Of a DNA stretch of 64,000 bases, positions 36,701-46,147 are shown one piece after another. How positions within the stretch are numbered: position 1 is the first letter of the stretch; every line of letters starts with the position of its first letter. Location of the stretch: the NCBI GenBank assembly GCA_018389105.1, contig JACATO010000304.1, forward strand, positions 1,674,001 to 1,738,000, given 5' to 3'. The position numbers and the translations under genes were made by a program. Under the pieces are notes generated by a model, which saw only the letters and a program-made list of their open reading frames with translations, was not told the origin of the DNA and made no database searches. The stretch comes from Nautilus pompilius. Lineage: Eukaryota; Mollusca; Cephalopoda; Nautilida; Nautilidae.

Positions 36701-39622
36701 CATTTTGATTTCTAGGCATAATTCTCTGAGATTAGGTGGTTGCTCTGTGATGAATTATATTTAAATAAATAAATTTTTTTTTTTAATTGTTCTGTATATA
36801 TCTAGTTCCTGCAGAATTATTAAATGTTTAGTACTAAAGTTGTCAGATCAATATTAGATCAATAAAAAGAGAAACAATTTTACCAAATTGTTTATATATG
36901 TGGCTGACAGTGGAATTTGGGCTTATTCCCTTTAGGACTTTGCACACGCCACTATCTGATAAACTGTGTTCATATAATAAAAGTATGGAGCGGAGAGGGT
37001 TAAAAAAAAAATAACCTGGACACAAAGTTTGGCAAAATCAAAAAAATCCAGACTTTGTGGAAGGATCCCACATCTGTCTGAAGTATTAAAAGAAGAAAAT
37101 ATATTTGGGGTTTTTCTTCAAGATTTTTTTTTTTTTTTTAAATGTGAAGTGCATACAACTGAATTAATCTCTCAACAGATTGGCAAAGTACTGTGTGTAT
37201 GAAGAAGTCCTGCACTTGTCCCTTAATAACATCTGCCCTATTGTGATTGTGTGAAGAGGTCCCGCACAAAAGGACTTTTCTCTTAATAGCATCTGCCAGA
37301 CAGACCAGATGAGTGAGCAGATGGATGGATATAATCCAGAAATGAGTGGACAATGAAAATAAAAAAGGAAAACAACATTGGTTAGGTTTGTTTAGGGGCT
37401 TGTGTATCAAGAATGTTTGATGACTACTAAAGGAGTAGGTAGTCTCTATAAATCTAGGCAAAAAGAAAAAGAAAGATAATATCTGCTGCAGGTTCTGCCA
37501 CTGATGCTACATAGGAGCATTTGATCAGCAGCACTGGAGACCATTTGCAAAGGATTTTGTGTTCCCTACAGCATATTCTTGCACAATGGAGTGCCACTCT
37601 ACAGTAGCCAATAGCCTCCCACTCTTATGATCATGTTCATAAAATAAGAGAACTAATTTGTCTGTTAAGAAATGTTTGGACAGAATTAAACTGGTTATTT
37701 TATGTTGGTAATTTTTTCCCCCTCTCTCCGGTGCAGGTGCTAGTGGGAAAGTGGGTCCTCCTGCACATTTGTAAAAAATTGTTTTATCTAGAATTGGCGG
37801 TTTTTCAGAATTCGCATTCTCGTTTAATCTGTTGCAGCTGCCACACCATTTCTGCTTGGAGTGCAGAAATCTCTGTCTACGAGTCTGCTCAAGATGCCTG
37901 ACAGATACTCAGTGACAACTCTCTTGGATACATGGGTAAGATGTAATATAGCTTGTGTGTGTACGCATGTGCATACAAATCATTTCACGCCAGTCAACAA
38001 AGCTCCATTGGCAAGCTAAAAGCAAATCTATACAACAATGCATTTAGTAGATGAAGCAGCTGTGTGTGCAGTCTGTATCTGGTTACTGCAGGGTCAGCTG
38101 CTTGAAAGTAGCCTCATAAGTATGATAACATCCAAACATAATGATCTCATAGATGTTAGAAGTGACACCTGTTTGCATCAAGACATTTCTGCACCCTCTC
38201 CATATTCCTGGAGAACTTACATTCTTCAGCGGGCATAATTGGAACGATGGCAGTAGAAATGTTATCCGTCAGTGCACAGATTGATTGGGAATGGTTTGCT
38301 ATACTCTTCTGACTTCAGGTTTCCCCAAAGATAAAAGTTGCTTTGACAAATCTGGGAAATATGATGTCCATAAGCTGACTGTTGGCTCCTCCCCATTCTT
38401 CATGGATGTGTGCAGCAAGATTTGCCAGCACGGTATGCACTAGCTCCATCTTTCTAGAAATAACAGTAGGCCCTTTCATTGCAGTCAGGTGATCCATGAC
38501 ATGGTTAAATATGACTTTAACACACTGTTCAGAATTTATGCTGCCTCTGGAAAATACAGGTCCTACAATATATAATGGACCTGACACTACACATCATTTA
38601 TTTCATGGGGAGAGTTTGCTGTTTTTCTCAACAGACCACTAGCAGTTATTTTGTAAATTAACATAGCCATTAAGACTGAAACAGGCCTCATCCAATACAA
38701 AGCTCAAATTCTTGTCCAGATATCCACCTGCGACCAATTACGGTATCGCATACCCTGGCTTCCGTTTTTGTAGGGTGTGTGTAACTTCTGTAATAAACTT
38801 TGGCATCACATCCTGGAAACCCTCTATTGTCACACTGATTTATGTGGGCTGTCTATGGATATCGGCTACAGTTTGTTCAATCTGCACCATTCTAATAGGA
38901 GCTGAAGCATCTTATTCAGTACAGAACTCCAAACATCTCATCATCAATTTCTGTATGCCTTTTTTATCAGCACCTCCATACGAAGGTATTTTCCCATAAA
39001 CCTTTCACTACAAACTTTAAAATACTTCTAATGTATCTCTCAACAATACACAGCACCACTAGCTCCTGCCAGCAGGGATATTTTCATGCGCTCCGAATTT
39101 AAAGCCCCCTACCCTGTATCTGCCAACCTCCTTACAACACAATGCCACAAACTCTCAATCACTTGTGAGTAGAAAATGATGAAATGTCCGCCAGTCTTCA
39201 GAAGCAGATCTGAGGCTAATTTTTAATATCTTTAGTGTGGTTTACTTACACTTTCAAGTACTACAAGCACCATCTGTTAGAACCTGCATACTTAGAATAA
39301 CAGTTCATAGAAACACAGGGTACACAAGCTTTCTGTGTCAGAAATGGCTTTCAAAAATTATAGCTATGTCATACGCTGTCAACCCTAACCCCATATAAGA
39401 TGAGGTGTTGCTTTAAAATGCATTCCTTTTGTTGTGCGATGGAACAGTGGTGATTCTGTTACTAGCTGGCGCGCACTTTCCAGCAAGGCTAGTGCTCGTT
39501 TCTCTTTGAGCATAATTTGAACTGTCAGGCAAATATGCATATACCAATTGCTCCATGTTATGAAGCATTTCTGTTTTCAGGAGATGAGTGTCAGGAGAAT
39601 GTGTGCCCCAGCATGTCGATGA
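6633..39622 (+). CDS. MED15: Mediator complex subunit 15, 3' part of gene (12 exons)
   Basis: MED15 is a tail-module subunit of the Mediator coactivator and works in the nucleus as a docking site for activators. Exons seen: 6633-6716, 9713-9808, 10318-10376, 13190-13320, 14958-15101, 15242-15308, 17090-17153, 17684-17850, 18566-18729, 20298-20396, 37838-37935 and 39581-39622. They total 1215 nt, which is 404 codons plus TGA, and all phases agree. In order they encode a Gln-rich part (AAQQQMQ, GRQQQM), a Ser/Pro/Thr-rich linker, the helical block containing YIDPLRRMINRID, then MCQPLLDAV, a basic patch SKRRKVEEKK (probable nuclear signal), TVHLICKLDD and LPSVPP, and the C-terminal block PDRYSVTTLLDTW followed by EMSVR. 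These match the conserved C-terminal part of animal MED15. The N-terminal KIX domain is not in the window, so the gene is incomplete at its 5' end. No alternative family fits. Confidence 0.95.
6717..9712. other. MED15 intron, 3.0 kb
   Basis: No exon, transposase trace or clear repeat was recognised. A homopolymer A run lies near 9056-9072. Confidence 0.6.
9713..9808 (+). CDS. MED15: MED15 exon (Gln/Ser/Pro-rich)
   Basis: The exon has 96 nt and is phase 0 on both sides. The acceptor AAAAG follows a T-rich tract and the donor is GTAAGT. The reading frame includes GRQQQMVQSPYVSPQQY, typical of the low-complexity activator-binding middle of MED15. Confidence 0.88.
9840..10010. repeat. Interspersed repeat, copy 1 (SINE-like)
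   Basis: Contains GGTTCAAATC (box-B-like) and a segment of about 35 bases from 9869 that recurs at 14742 with four mismatches, followed by a second weaker match (TAACTTTTTGGCAACAAG versus TAACCCTTTGTGACAACA). A T20 run interrupts it at about 9907-9926. Confidence 0.5.
10318..10376 (+). CDS. MED15: MED15 exon
   Basis: A 59-nt exon between acceptor TTTCTAG and donor GTAAGT. It begins in phase 0, reads SPVQSQQVNQVPVPSPIMS and leaves two bases for the next exon. Confidence 0.85.
10377..12126. other. MED15 intron, left part
   Basis: AT-rich intron with poly-A and poly-T runs near 10789-10872 and a few short open frames; nothing recognisable as coding. Confidence 0.5.
12127..13116 (+). mobile_element. 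Old degraded mariner element with recognisable inverted ends
   Basis: The plus strand keeps mariner transposase order across many stops: KFLVKGNVKPAEICR, then IGSVEDICFHLKF, then LWIYHFSLEFKQAGMQ (WVYHFSPESKQ in the family), then CSPDLLPCDFHLFEQ and WDKCVEKY. The ends resemble each other: left TTCAAGGTTAACTTGCA, right (reverse complement) TTCAAGGCTAACTTGCA. Length is about 990 bp, shorter than 1.3 kb, so internal deletion is likely. It lies in a MED15 intron in sense orientation, ending about 70 bp before the next exon. Confidence 0.8.
13190..13320 (+). CDS. MED15: MED15 exon (Ser/Pro/Thr linker)
   Basis: A 131-nt exon after acceptor TTTATTTAG and before donor GTGAGC. It completes the split Ser codon, encodes a linker with SPATMMAAPSPQTT and PMGAPSPGSALNTP, and leaves one G. 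Confidence 0.9.
13321..14690. other. MED15 intron, left part
   Basis: No gene or clear element. Poly-A, poly-T and a short CT tract (14597-14610) occur. The open frame at 14135-14386 on the minus strand is not recognisable. Confidence 0.5.
14720..14860. repeat. Interspersed repeat, copy 2 (SINE-like)
   Basis: Shares a 35-base core (TTACTCAGCACAGATTGAG) with 9869-9904 and a further similar tract after it. It lies about 100 bp before a MED15 exon. Confidence 0.5.
14958..15101 (+). CDS. MED15: MED15 exon (conserved helical block)
   Basis: A 144-nt exon that completes a Gly codon and encodes TVPSPASRNPADDQAYLEKL, then LSKYIDPLRRMINRIDKEE. This is the strongest family signature in the window. 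The donor GTTGGT at 15102 is weak, but only this choice gives the conserved EEDKKKD junction with the next exon. Confidence 0.95.
15242..15308 (+). CDS. MED15: MED15 exon
   Basis: A 67-nt exon after acceptor TTTTGCAG and before donor GTAAAA. It reads DKKKDQLSKMKNLLEILSD, then STK and a split Arg codon. It continues the conserved helical block. Confidence 0.95.
15309..17089. other. MED15 intron, 1.8 kb
   Basis: No gene, element or convincing repeat recognised. A G8 run at about 15557 and several poly-T runs are present. Confidence 0.5.
17090..17153 (+). CDS. MED15: MED15 exon
   Basis: A 64-nt exon after acceptor TCTTTCTAG and before donor GTAAGT. It reads LPMQTLLKCEQVLEKLDFQ, then KS, matching the family's LxTLxKCExxLEKL pattern. 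Confidence 0.93.
17154..17683. other. MED15 intron, 0.5 kb
   Basis: Ordinary intron ending in a long polypyrimidine tract at 17664-17681. No other feature. Confidence 0.6.
17684..17850 (+). CDS. MED15: MED15 exon (MCQPLLDAV block)
   Basis: A 167-nt exon after a long T-tract ending CAG and before donor GTATGC. After a Ser/Thr-rich start it contains MCQPLLDAVAANIKSP, LNHSLQRTFGPAITALHGP, a highly conserved MED15 segment. Confidence 0.95.
18030..18110 (-). repeat. Possible SINE fragment
   Basis: GAAACTGGCTGGTGCAATGG corresponds on the minus strand to the CACCAGCCAG motif of the copy at 42247-42420. The fragment is short and diverged. Confidence 0.3.
18566..18729 (+). CDS. MED15: MED15 exon (basic patch and C-terminal domain start)
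   Basis: A 164-nt exon after acceptor TTTTCTAG and before donor GTATGA. It holds a basic cluster SKRRKVEEKK, consistent with a nuclear localisation signal, then LQGEIARLEQRF, NLDPAHHSNSRTVHLICKL, the conserved C-terminal domain. Confidence 0.95.
19080..19620 (-). mobile_element. Degraded Tc1-like transposase relic, copy B
   Basis: Clearly homologous to 1-560 in the same orientation: shared runs include GCAGCCCCTTTTGTC, CTGTGGGATGCAAGCAG and CATAGGTCT. The minus strand keeps ERPDKHF, SACIPQ and VIWDA, the segment between the first and second catalytic residues of Tc1 transposases. Stops and indels are frequent. It lies in the MED15 intron between 18730 and 20297. Ends were not found. Confidence 0.65.
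20298..20396 (+). CDS. MED15: MED15 exon (DDKNLPSVPP)
   Basis: A 99-nt exon after acceptor TGTCACAG and before donor GTAAGT. It reads DDKNLPSVPPILITVPENY, then PDSSPL. The family usually has a Trp just after SPL; here the segment reads LCNTNADDY instead. Confidence 0.93.
20397..25562. other. Start of the 17.4-kb MED15 intron
   Basis: AT-rich intronic DNA with homopolymers (A14 at about 20410, T16 at about 21711) and no recognised gene. The 92-codon open frame at 23190-23468 resembles no known family. Confidence 0.5.
25563..26001. mobile_element. hAT-like non-autonomous element, about 439 bp
   Basis: Inverted termini: left CAGCGTTTCCCAACCA and right (reverse complement) the same 16 bases. 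CAGNGTTTCCCAACC ends and the following GTGTGCC are typical of hAT elements. There is no transposase. An exact 8-bp target duplication is not visible; flanks TATAGG and TATGGG are similar. The interior has G-rich AGGGGAGGGG repeats at about 25916-25930. Confidence 0.75.
26002..34420. other. Middle of the 17.4-kb MED15 intron
   Basis: Long AT-rich tract without recognised exons. Small simple repeats include (GTT)n near 26548-26567 and a CT/TA run at 33684-33707. Open frames of 65-93 codons (for example 26897-27178 and 29081-29338) have no recognisable domains and are treated as chance. Confidence 0.5.
34440..34680 (+). repeat. tRNA-derived SINE copy
   Basis: GGGTTCGAATCCC at about 34533 is a good RNA polymerase III box B, followed by GTCTGGTCTGGCATACCT, CTGACTGGCTGCACTCC and TTCTTCCTATATCTAAAAAT. 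The last segments recur near 42360 (minus) and 46290 (plus), so this is a dispersed family. Box A is diverged. Confidence 0.6.
34681..37837. other. End of the 17.4-kb MED15 intron
   Basis: AT-rich intronic DNA. No element or exon recognised before the acceptor at 37837. Open frames at 35835-36029 and 37138-37461 (both minus) have no family resemblance. Confidence 0.5.
37838..37935 (+). CDS. MED15: MED15 exon (PFLLGVQKSL block)
   Basis: A 98-nt exon after acceptor GTTGCAG and before donor GTAAGA. It completes a Thr codon and reads PFLLGVQKSLSTSLLKMPD, then RYSVTTLLDTW, the conserved penultimate MED15 segment. It is reached over a 17.4-kb intron. Confidence 0.93.
38110..39000 (-). pseudogene. 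Degraded Tc1/mariner-superfamily DDE transposase relic
   Basis: Minus-strand frames keep DEACFSLNGYVN (DEAHFxLNGYVN in the family), GPVFSRGSINSEQCV, KDGASAY (QQDGATAH in the family) and NFYLWGN, in that order, with frame changes and stops between. This resembles the insect and mollusc DDE transposases with the GPxFFxxxxNSExY motif. It lies in the last MED15 intron, antisense. Sequence at 38700-39000 also reads open on the minus strand but I cannot assign it. Ends were not found. Confidence 0.65.
39581..39622 (+). CDS. MED15: MED15 terminal coding exon
   Basis: A 13-codon terminal exon after acceptor CTGTTTTCAG. It reads EMSVRRMCAPACR then TGA. The xxSVRQAC-like ending is what MED15 proteins carry after the LLDTW segment, and the phase (0) fits exactly. 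Confidence 0.85.
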   Translation, partial: EMSVRRMCAPACR

Positions 39623-39770
39623 GTGTGCCAGTCTTTCCAGTATGGCCCGATGCCCGGGGGCTCTTTCAAACCAAGACGTTGCATTTGTGTGGTGAGCTTT
39701 GAAAAAGAAGATCCCTCGATGCATTGTTTCAGAAAGATCAGAATCAATCTCACAAGTTCATCAGACAAAG

Positions 39771-39776
39771 AATAAA
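39771..39776 (+). terminator. Probable MED15 polyadenylation signal
   Basis: AATAAA lies 149 bases after the MED15 stop codon, the first such hexamer downstream. Cleavage near 39.79 kb would give a short 3' UTR. AATAAA is common in AT-rich DNA, so this is a position-based inference. Confidence 0.5.
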
Positions 39777-39779
39777 TCA

Positions 39780-41555
39780 ATAATACATTTATGTGCCTGG
39801 TTTTCGGCTCTGCTGTCAAAAATCTAAATCTAAAAATGTAGGAAACTTTGCTGAGATTTCTTTGTTGTGTTTTTTTTGTAAGGTTAGTAGCTGTAATTAC
39901 TATTACAAAAATGTGCAAGTAAAAAAGGAAATTTCGTAACTAAGCCAACATGCTAAAATCAGATTGGAGATAAAACATCAGGAAAGAAAGTTAAAATTGC
40001 TTTTTATTTTTTCTTTAAGAAGTGGAGTTGAGAAGAAAAACTGGTGATTATAAGAGAATAAGTTTAAAGTTTTTATTTAACAGTTAATTTGCTTTGCTTC
40101 TTTCTTCAGACTGCTTCATCCTCAGCATCTCAAACACTTTATCAAAATACATTTCTCTGCTTATAAAATACCCGTCTAAATATCTCACTCAGTCACCTGC
40201 ATCTTTCTATCTTAATTTTCTTCCTTTAAAAAAACGTTACATTTTTTCAGCGTTTCCCATCAGTTTATTATGCTAAGCAGATATGCATTCTGAGAAGAGA
40301 GTAAAGTTATTGGTGCTGTGTTATTTACAGAAAGTAGTAGAGGGTCAGTTTAGTTTCCCATCAGTAGTGACTAATGAACCTTTTTGGCAATCTTTCTCTT
40401 GGCATCGCAGTGCGTTCACTCCTGAGAAGGATTGTCATGGAGTGCAGTGAGGTTGGTGCATAGTAGAGTTTTGATTATACAAGTGGCTTGACATTTTCTT
40501 GAACTCCATAACCCCTTTGGTTGCTTTTCTAGCAACTACTGGAATGTCTGCAAATGAAACAGATGGAAATACCTACTATAAGGCATTAAATGCAGCTTTA
40601 GCACTTTGTAAGTTTGAACTATATCTGAATTATTAGGTAACCGACATAATAAAAACACAGTAGAAGTAGATAGAAACTAGCAAGGTCATTGTAACCAGGT
40701 GCCATAGAGCCATGAATTCTATCTTCTGTTATAAATGTGTTTGTTTTGTATTTTTTTGTAAAATTTTCATAACACAGTTTTTTTTTAGGTATGGAACTTA
40801 AACTGAAATAACTGACATCTAGCCTAGTAAGAGTTTTAGATTGTAAATAGCTTAATTATATCCCACTGCAACCTTGGATATGTTGCAAAGTTTAATTTTG
40901 TCAAACGTTGAGAACTTTTCAGGTACTATCAAGTGAGAAGTAATTTGCAGCTATGAAAATTTTATTTTGTTGTTGAAAATTTGAAATTTACTAACATAAT
41001 TGAGATATTTATCTTCATCTCTGACCTGAACAGCAGTGTATTGATTGGTGCTGACTACAACATTCAACTAACAGAATATGTAAATATCTTCCTCGTGCTA
41101 TACATCATCGCGATGTACTATTTTTTTATCAGTTTGTATATCCCTGTTTGCAGTAAAGTATACATTGTAAGTATTCAAGAGCTTTACAAAAGGTTTGTGT
41201 ACATTTGTTTGAGACTTATGCCTGAAAAGCACTTGGCTGGTCTATCTAGTCTGTTGACAGAATTATCATTATGTACAAAATAAAAGTATTTCTTCTTCTT
41301 GTGTGTTGTGTTCTTAGTTAACCTGCTCTCTCTCAGCATCGAGAAATTGGACTTGATAATGAGATTATCTGAAGTAATTTTTCTTTTCTTTTTTTTTTCA
41401 TTGGAGACAAATCTGAGTGCATTTGGTGCCGTGTTTGTTCACTAGGAAATATTGGCAATCCTGCACTATTTTGGATCTAACACACATGACATTAGCAGGG
41501 AAGCTTCTACTAGAAATCTTTAGGTGTGCGAAGAAACTAACAGGCCTTTGGAGAG
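39780..41555. other. Region after MED15, no convincing gene
   Basis: AT-rich DNA. One exon-like segment at 40530-40608 (acceptor TTTTCTAG, donor GTAAGT) is discussed under findings. The 100-codon open frame at 40981-41283 is Ile/Tyr-rich and unrecognised. Confidence 0.4.
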
Positions 41556-41690
41556 GTCCACATGGCTGGTTGGCTGACTGAAGAAGAAGGAATTATTTCA
41601 GGGAGGTATGCCAAGCCAACCCCAGAACTTTGGCTCTTGGTCTCTGCAGTTTGGTAGTATACCGTTGGACCAGTGCTGGTTTTTTAATTT
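41556..41690 (-). repeat. tRNA-derived SINE copy (minus)
   Basis: On the minus strand a box-A-like TGGTCCAACGGTATAC is followed by AGTTCTGGGGTTGGCTTGGCATACC, matching the box-B-to-GGCATACC segment of the 34.5-kb copy, then AGCCAACCAGCCATGTGG. Confidence 0.5.
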
Positions 41691-42246
41691 ATCTTTAACT
41701 AGCAGATACTTTTCAACAGCATACTGTGTATTGGTTTCAGGTGTGAGGAAGCCAAAAGATAAATTTAGTGACATTCCAGGTTGATCTTTAAAGGGGGGAG
41801 GAGAAAGATCAGGAGAAATGCTGGTAAACTAGTTTATTCATCTATAGCTGTCTGTTACTCCCAAATCTTTTATTTTTCTTTTAATCTTGTGTACAAATTC
41901 TTCACTTTTCTGGCACAAAATTTTTTGTAAAAAATACATTTTCAGCCCCTTTTTTGTGTGTGTGTGTGTGAAATAAATTAGAACAGTCCAAACCCTTGTT
42001 GTTTCTTAAGTTAGAAAAACAACAGCTGTTCTTTCTCCATTTTTGTATTAAAAAAGAAAAACATCCTCGTGATGTTGATGCTTTATCTGAAAAGTGCTGT
42101 ATTTTTGCAACAGTCCGACGACTAGCTAGAAAAGCATATTAGGAACAGCAGACACTGGTTTGGTTTTCATTGTATTATTGTGGTAAAAAATAAAGGATCC
42201 AAAAATTGTTAACCTAAATTTCTACCTATTTAAGTATTGTTTGGTT

Positions 42247-42420
42247 TTAGTTGATGCCTGGATTCTCTCCTCTCCCCGCAGCCACTCTGGCAGATCGTGA
42301 ATTCCACTTCGGCACTTGTGTATCTGCAGAGAATAGGTGATGTAGCAAGTCCCTACAAGAACTTTTTTTTATTTTTAGATATGGGAGGAAGCCCACATGG
42401 CTGGCTGGTGAAATAGAGTG
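42247..42420 (-). repeat. SINE copy (minus)
   Basis: On the minus strand CACCAGCCAGCCATGTGGGC and TTCCTCCCATATCTAAAAAT match the 3' part of the 34.5-kb and 46.2-kb copies. This is the clearest shared block of the family. Confidence 0.55.
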
Positions 42421-43529
42421 AGAACTACTCATTTTTTTAAAATGAAAATCTATTCCAGTGTTTTGTTCACTAAGTATCGAGTCAAATACACATATAATTT
42501 TGTGATATTTTCATTGGTAGACATTGAGGTAAATGAGTCCACTTCCATTATTATGCTGCTATTTGAAAATCAGTTTATGAGAATAATCACTAATAAAAAA
42601 TTTTGTGAAGAATGAGTTTTGCAGCAATTTTAGATGTAACTCACTATAGACATTTATACTTCAATAATATTGATTTTTGTTGATATCTGATTGGTTGATT
42701 TGAACATTCTGTATACATTAATTATGGCTGTGCCCTTTAAATCATCTGGTGAACTTGATGTTTTATGAAGGAAAAATATTGTCCAAATAGAAGAAAGGGA
42801 GAATTTTTAATACAATAATTTTTTTTAAATTAATTTCTCAACTGTTTATCAGCCAGAATGTTGGTTGGTGGTTTCGTACTTAAATAACTCATTTAGTATT
42901 GAAAAGTCTAAAATATTACATTTTGATAACCTTACAATCAGACTTGACATTAATGACTATGTACAAAGCCTGAAATTTTCTTAGCAAATCCTGAGAAATA
43001 GTATTGATTTTAGCTGACAACTAGTATGCCAAACAAACCTATATTTCAGAGCAAAGATTGTATTAATCTTCATAAATATCTTGGATTGCTTGACTCTCAT
43101 TGTCTGTGGTAGCTTAGCTTTATTTGATCAAAAGAACTCAGAGCATCAACTGTTACATGCATAGTAGATTCATTTTTTTTTGTGAAACTTCCAGTTGTAG
43201 AAGATGACTTGATAACCAGCGGCTAACATTTTATTATTTAAAGTTTAATTTAAAAAGAAAAAAGTTTAGTTTCTCTTAAGCTTGTCTTTAATTTTAAAGC
43301 AGATTCAAGTGTAATCATGAAAGCCTGGTTTTTTTGTTTGTGTTTTTTCAGTTCATGATTTAACTTATTCAGCTCCGCGGAGTTTGCAATTACAGGTTTA
43401 CATAACGAGACAATCATACATGGACTTGCATGCCATCCAATCATGCCATTAGTTTTTTAATACTTTTATACATCACTTTGCAAAATATGGTAATAAGTAT
43501 AAACAGGTTTTAATGGGAAGAGAAATATG
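42421..43529. other. Unannotated AT-rich stretch
   Basis: No gene or repeat recognised in this kilobase. Confidence 0.5.
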
Positions 43530-43900
43530 TAACTATTTGATTCTAAGGATGTTCGCAGATTCAAATCTGGGCTGAACAAGGCACTTAACTATGCTTTCCT
43601 GGACGTATTTCACCAGTGCAACTGCACAGCGAAGTCTGGGGTTGTCTTTTATGAATACTGGTTCAGTAACAAGCTGGTGATCATCAAAATGAGGAATGAT
43701 GTCTAGCTGATGAACATTTGCAAGGTACCCTTTGGCAGAGTTCCAGACGATCCTAATGTACACATCTTTACACTGATGGAACCATTCTCACATGCAATCG
43801 CCTGTCCTTCAATCTGAGCTGCATTGCCAAATTCTTGATCAACCTCTGATGCAATGTAGGAGAAATTCACTGCACTAGACCAAGGTACTCGCCACATCCT
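43530..43900 (-). pseudogene. Degraded Tc1-like transposase relic
   Basis: The minus strand reads HQLDIIPHFDDHQLVTEPVF, then IKDNPRLRCAVALVKYVQ, matching the family's PHFDDH..PVFMQDNARPHRA..V..YLQ segment with the second catalytic Asp retained and the ARPH motif degraded. Frames change upstream (43703-43897). The pieces at 43995-44306 could be N-terminal remains but I do not recognise them. Confidence 0.6.
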
Positions 43901-46145
43901 TCAATTACACTGAAAACATTAAAATTTAATTAAATGTACATCACTTATGTTGATCTGACAACTGAAGATATTTTAGCTTGGTAACTAAGGTTACTCAGTC
44001 ACTTGGACAGTTCGGAATGATGCCTTGTGTTAGGTTCTCCAGACATTTCTCATTACTGAAACTGGCAAAAAAAAATTGTGGCACACTTCCTGAATAAATG
44101 CCCCCCTTCTCTAGGAGCTGTTTTACAGGTATGGCCACTATTTGCTTTATCCACACCAATACTGTGAATACCCAAGATGACTGATAACAGTGGCATGTGC
44201 CAAGTTGCCTACCTATCAGATAAGGGCTGGCATTTTCCATTTCAGTTGTTTGCCCCCTTTTTTCTTCTGTGTGATGTCCCCACATCATGCTTGTGCACAG
44301 TAGCATAGTTAAATAGGCAACACCCAGAGTTTATGCTGCGTTGTGCTTCTATAGATTGTGATGTCGCACTATTTTTTCAAAAGTCAACTTGGTTAAAATA
44401 TATCGAACACATGAAAGTACTAGCAACACTGTCAAAGTTCAGCCATGTCGCTTCATAAAGATTCTGCAGAGGAAAATCTGGTGGTGCTTCATGTAGTTAG
44501 AGGAGTGCATCTTTTTAAAAGAGCTTATGTGAATGTTTTTTTTTTCATAATTTTAATTTTAATTAACAAATATTTAACTCTTGAGGTATCCATAATGTAA
44601 ATGAGTGGGAATGGTGGACAACAGCCAGGTTGGGTTTCTTTTTACAAGCAACATCCAGCCTCACATTTGCAGTCATTCAAGCACTAGATATGCATCCCTT
44701 AAGAAAAGTTAACATTTGATGCAAGCCAGAAGGTAAAGGGTTTGTTTTGAATTTGATTTTTACACTTTACAAAAGAGTTCCACAAGTCTCATAACTCTTA
44801 CTACATGTGACCATGAATTTTTTACAGTTAACTGAATTTGCCCCCTAAAGACAGGAAAGGGAACTAATTAGTCCTCACTCAAAAACTTTGATGTAGAAAA
44901 ATTGACAGTGACATGGCTCTTGCTTACATCATCAAGGCGCAGGTAACTTATGCGAGTGATAATTAACACTGAATGTTTACTGACACCCTAGTACTAACAT
45001 TGTTTTAATAATATTTAATCTGAAAGTCGTCATTTATTGCTCGTCTTAAAACAGCTTCACTACTACATGCATGTCTAAATAATTTTATATTCCTAGAAGT
45101 ACAACATGATGACTTTTGACACCTGTTTTAGGAGGTAGAATGGCTTGAAGTATTCTAAGCTGGCCCGATGATGTACTGAAACTATACTCTGCATGACAAG
45201 AACACAGAACTAATATTGGACTTTTAGCCAAAAATAATCTTATATTTATTGACCAGTCACTAACTGCTGGATATTGATTGCATAGTGAATTGATGGTGTT
45301 ATAAGAAAGTATGTCAATTAATTTAATGGTGTAGCAGTTGATGAATCTAGAGAAGAGAATTAACATTCATCGTGAACAACAAGCACCTACACACAATTTT
45401 CTTTATCTGTTAACTGGACTGACTCAAGATATTTTTAGGTTTATAATTGTAAGTCATGGCATCCAAGATATGATTTCAAAAAGATTTGTTTTCAACTAAA
45501 GGAATATGTTCTTTCATGTTTAAGAATAAAGAAGAGCGGGCTGTCGTTGTTGTACATTTTAAATACATTGTAAGAGATCAAGAGAATCTTATACTGCAAA
45601 AGTATGGATAATGAAACTGCTTATTTTATTATGTAAACTAATACATGTTACTGGATTCTAAGTAGAATTAGCTAATGGAAATCAAAATTAATTAACAAAA
45701 TTGAAAGGTTTTATGTTACACCTTTTAAATTATTCATAGGCATTGTGTGCAGTATCTTTTATCGTTTGTTTCTGTTCGACCGCTGCTTCCTCCTTCACTA
45801 GGTTACTAGTAATCCATTTTCAATTCTTAAGCTGCTTTCCGCAAAACATCTAAGTGACGACTTGCATTCAGCTTTACGGGGAAACAGAATCTCCTCAGAA
45901 ACATTTTTGATAATTCTTTGCATCTTATTTTAGGAAAAAAAACTGTCTGAATGTTTCTATAGTGGATTCATTAGTAAATTGCTTTTTTTTTTATTTTGGA
46001 AGCAACAGAATACCGATGGAAGCTTCCATCCTATAATACCTTTAAGCACTAATCCTAGTGGCAGTATTTGCATTCATGTCTTAAAAATGCTTTTTTGAAT
46101 GAGATTTCACTCTATTTTCACATTCACACACAATGAAGTAATGTA
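43901..46145. other. Unannotated stretch
   Basis: AT-rich DNA with open frames of 93-103 codons on the minus strand (43995-44306, 45085-45366) that carry no recognised motif. No repeat family assigned. Confidence 0.4.
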
Positions 46146-46147
46146 AA

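Noticed and set aside
37138..37461. 107-codon minus-strand frame
   Set aside because: No domain, no splice context and a composition typical of AT-rich intron sequence.
39413..39918. Minus-strand frames of 103 and 113 codons
   Set aside because: They lie opposite the MED15 terminal exon and its UTR and show no domain.
40981..41283. 100-codon hydrophobic plus-strand frame
   Set aside because: Looks membrane-like, but Ile/Tyr/Phe richness is expected from AT-rich DNA and there is no supporting context.
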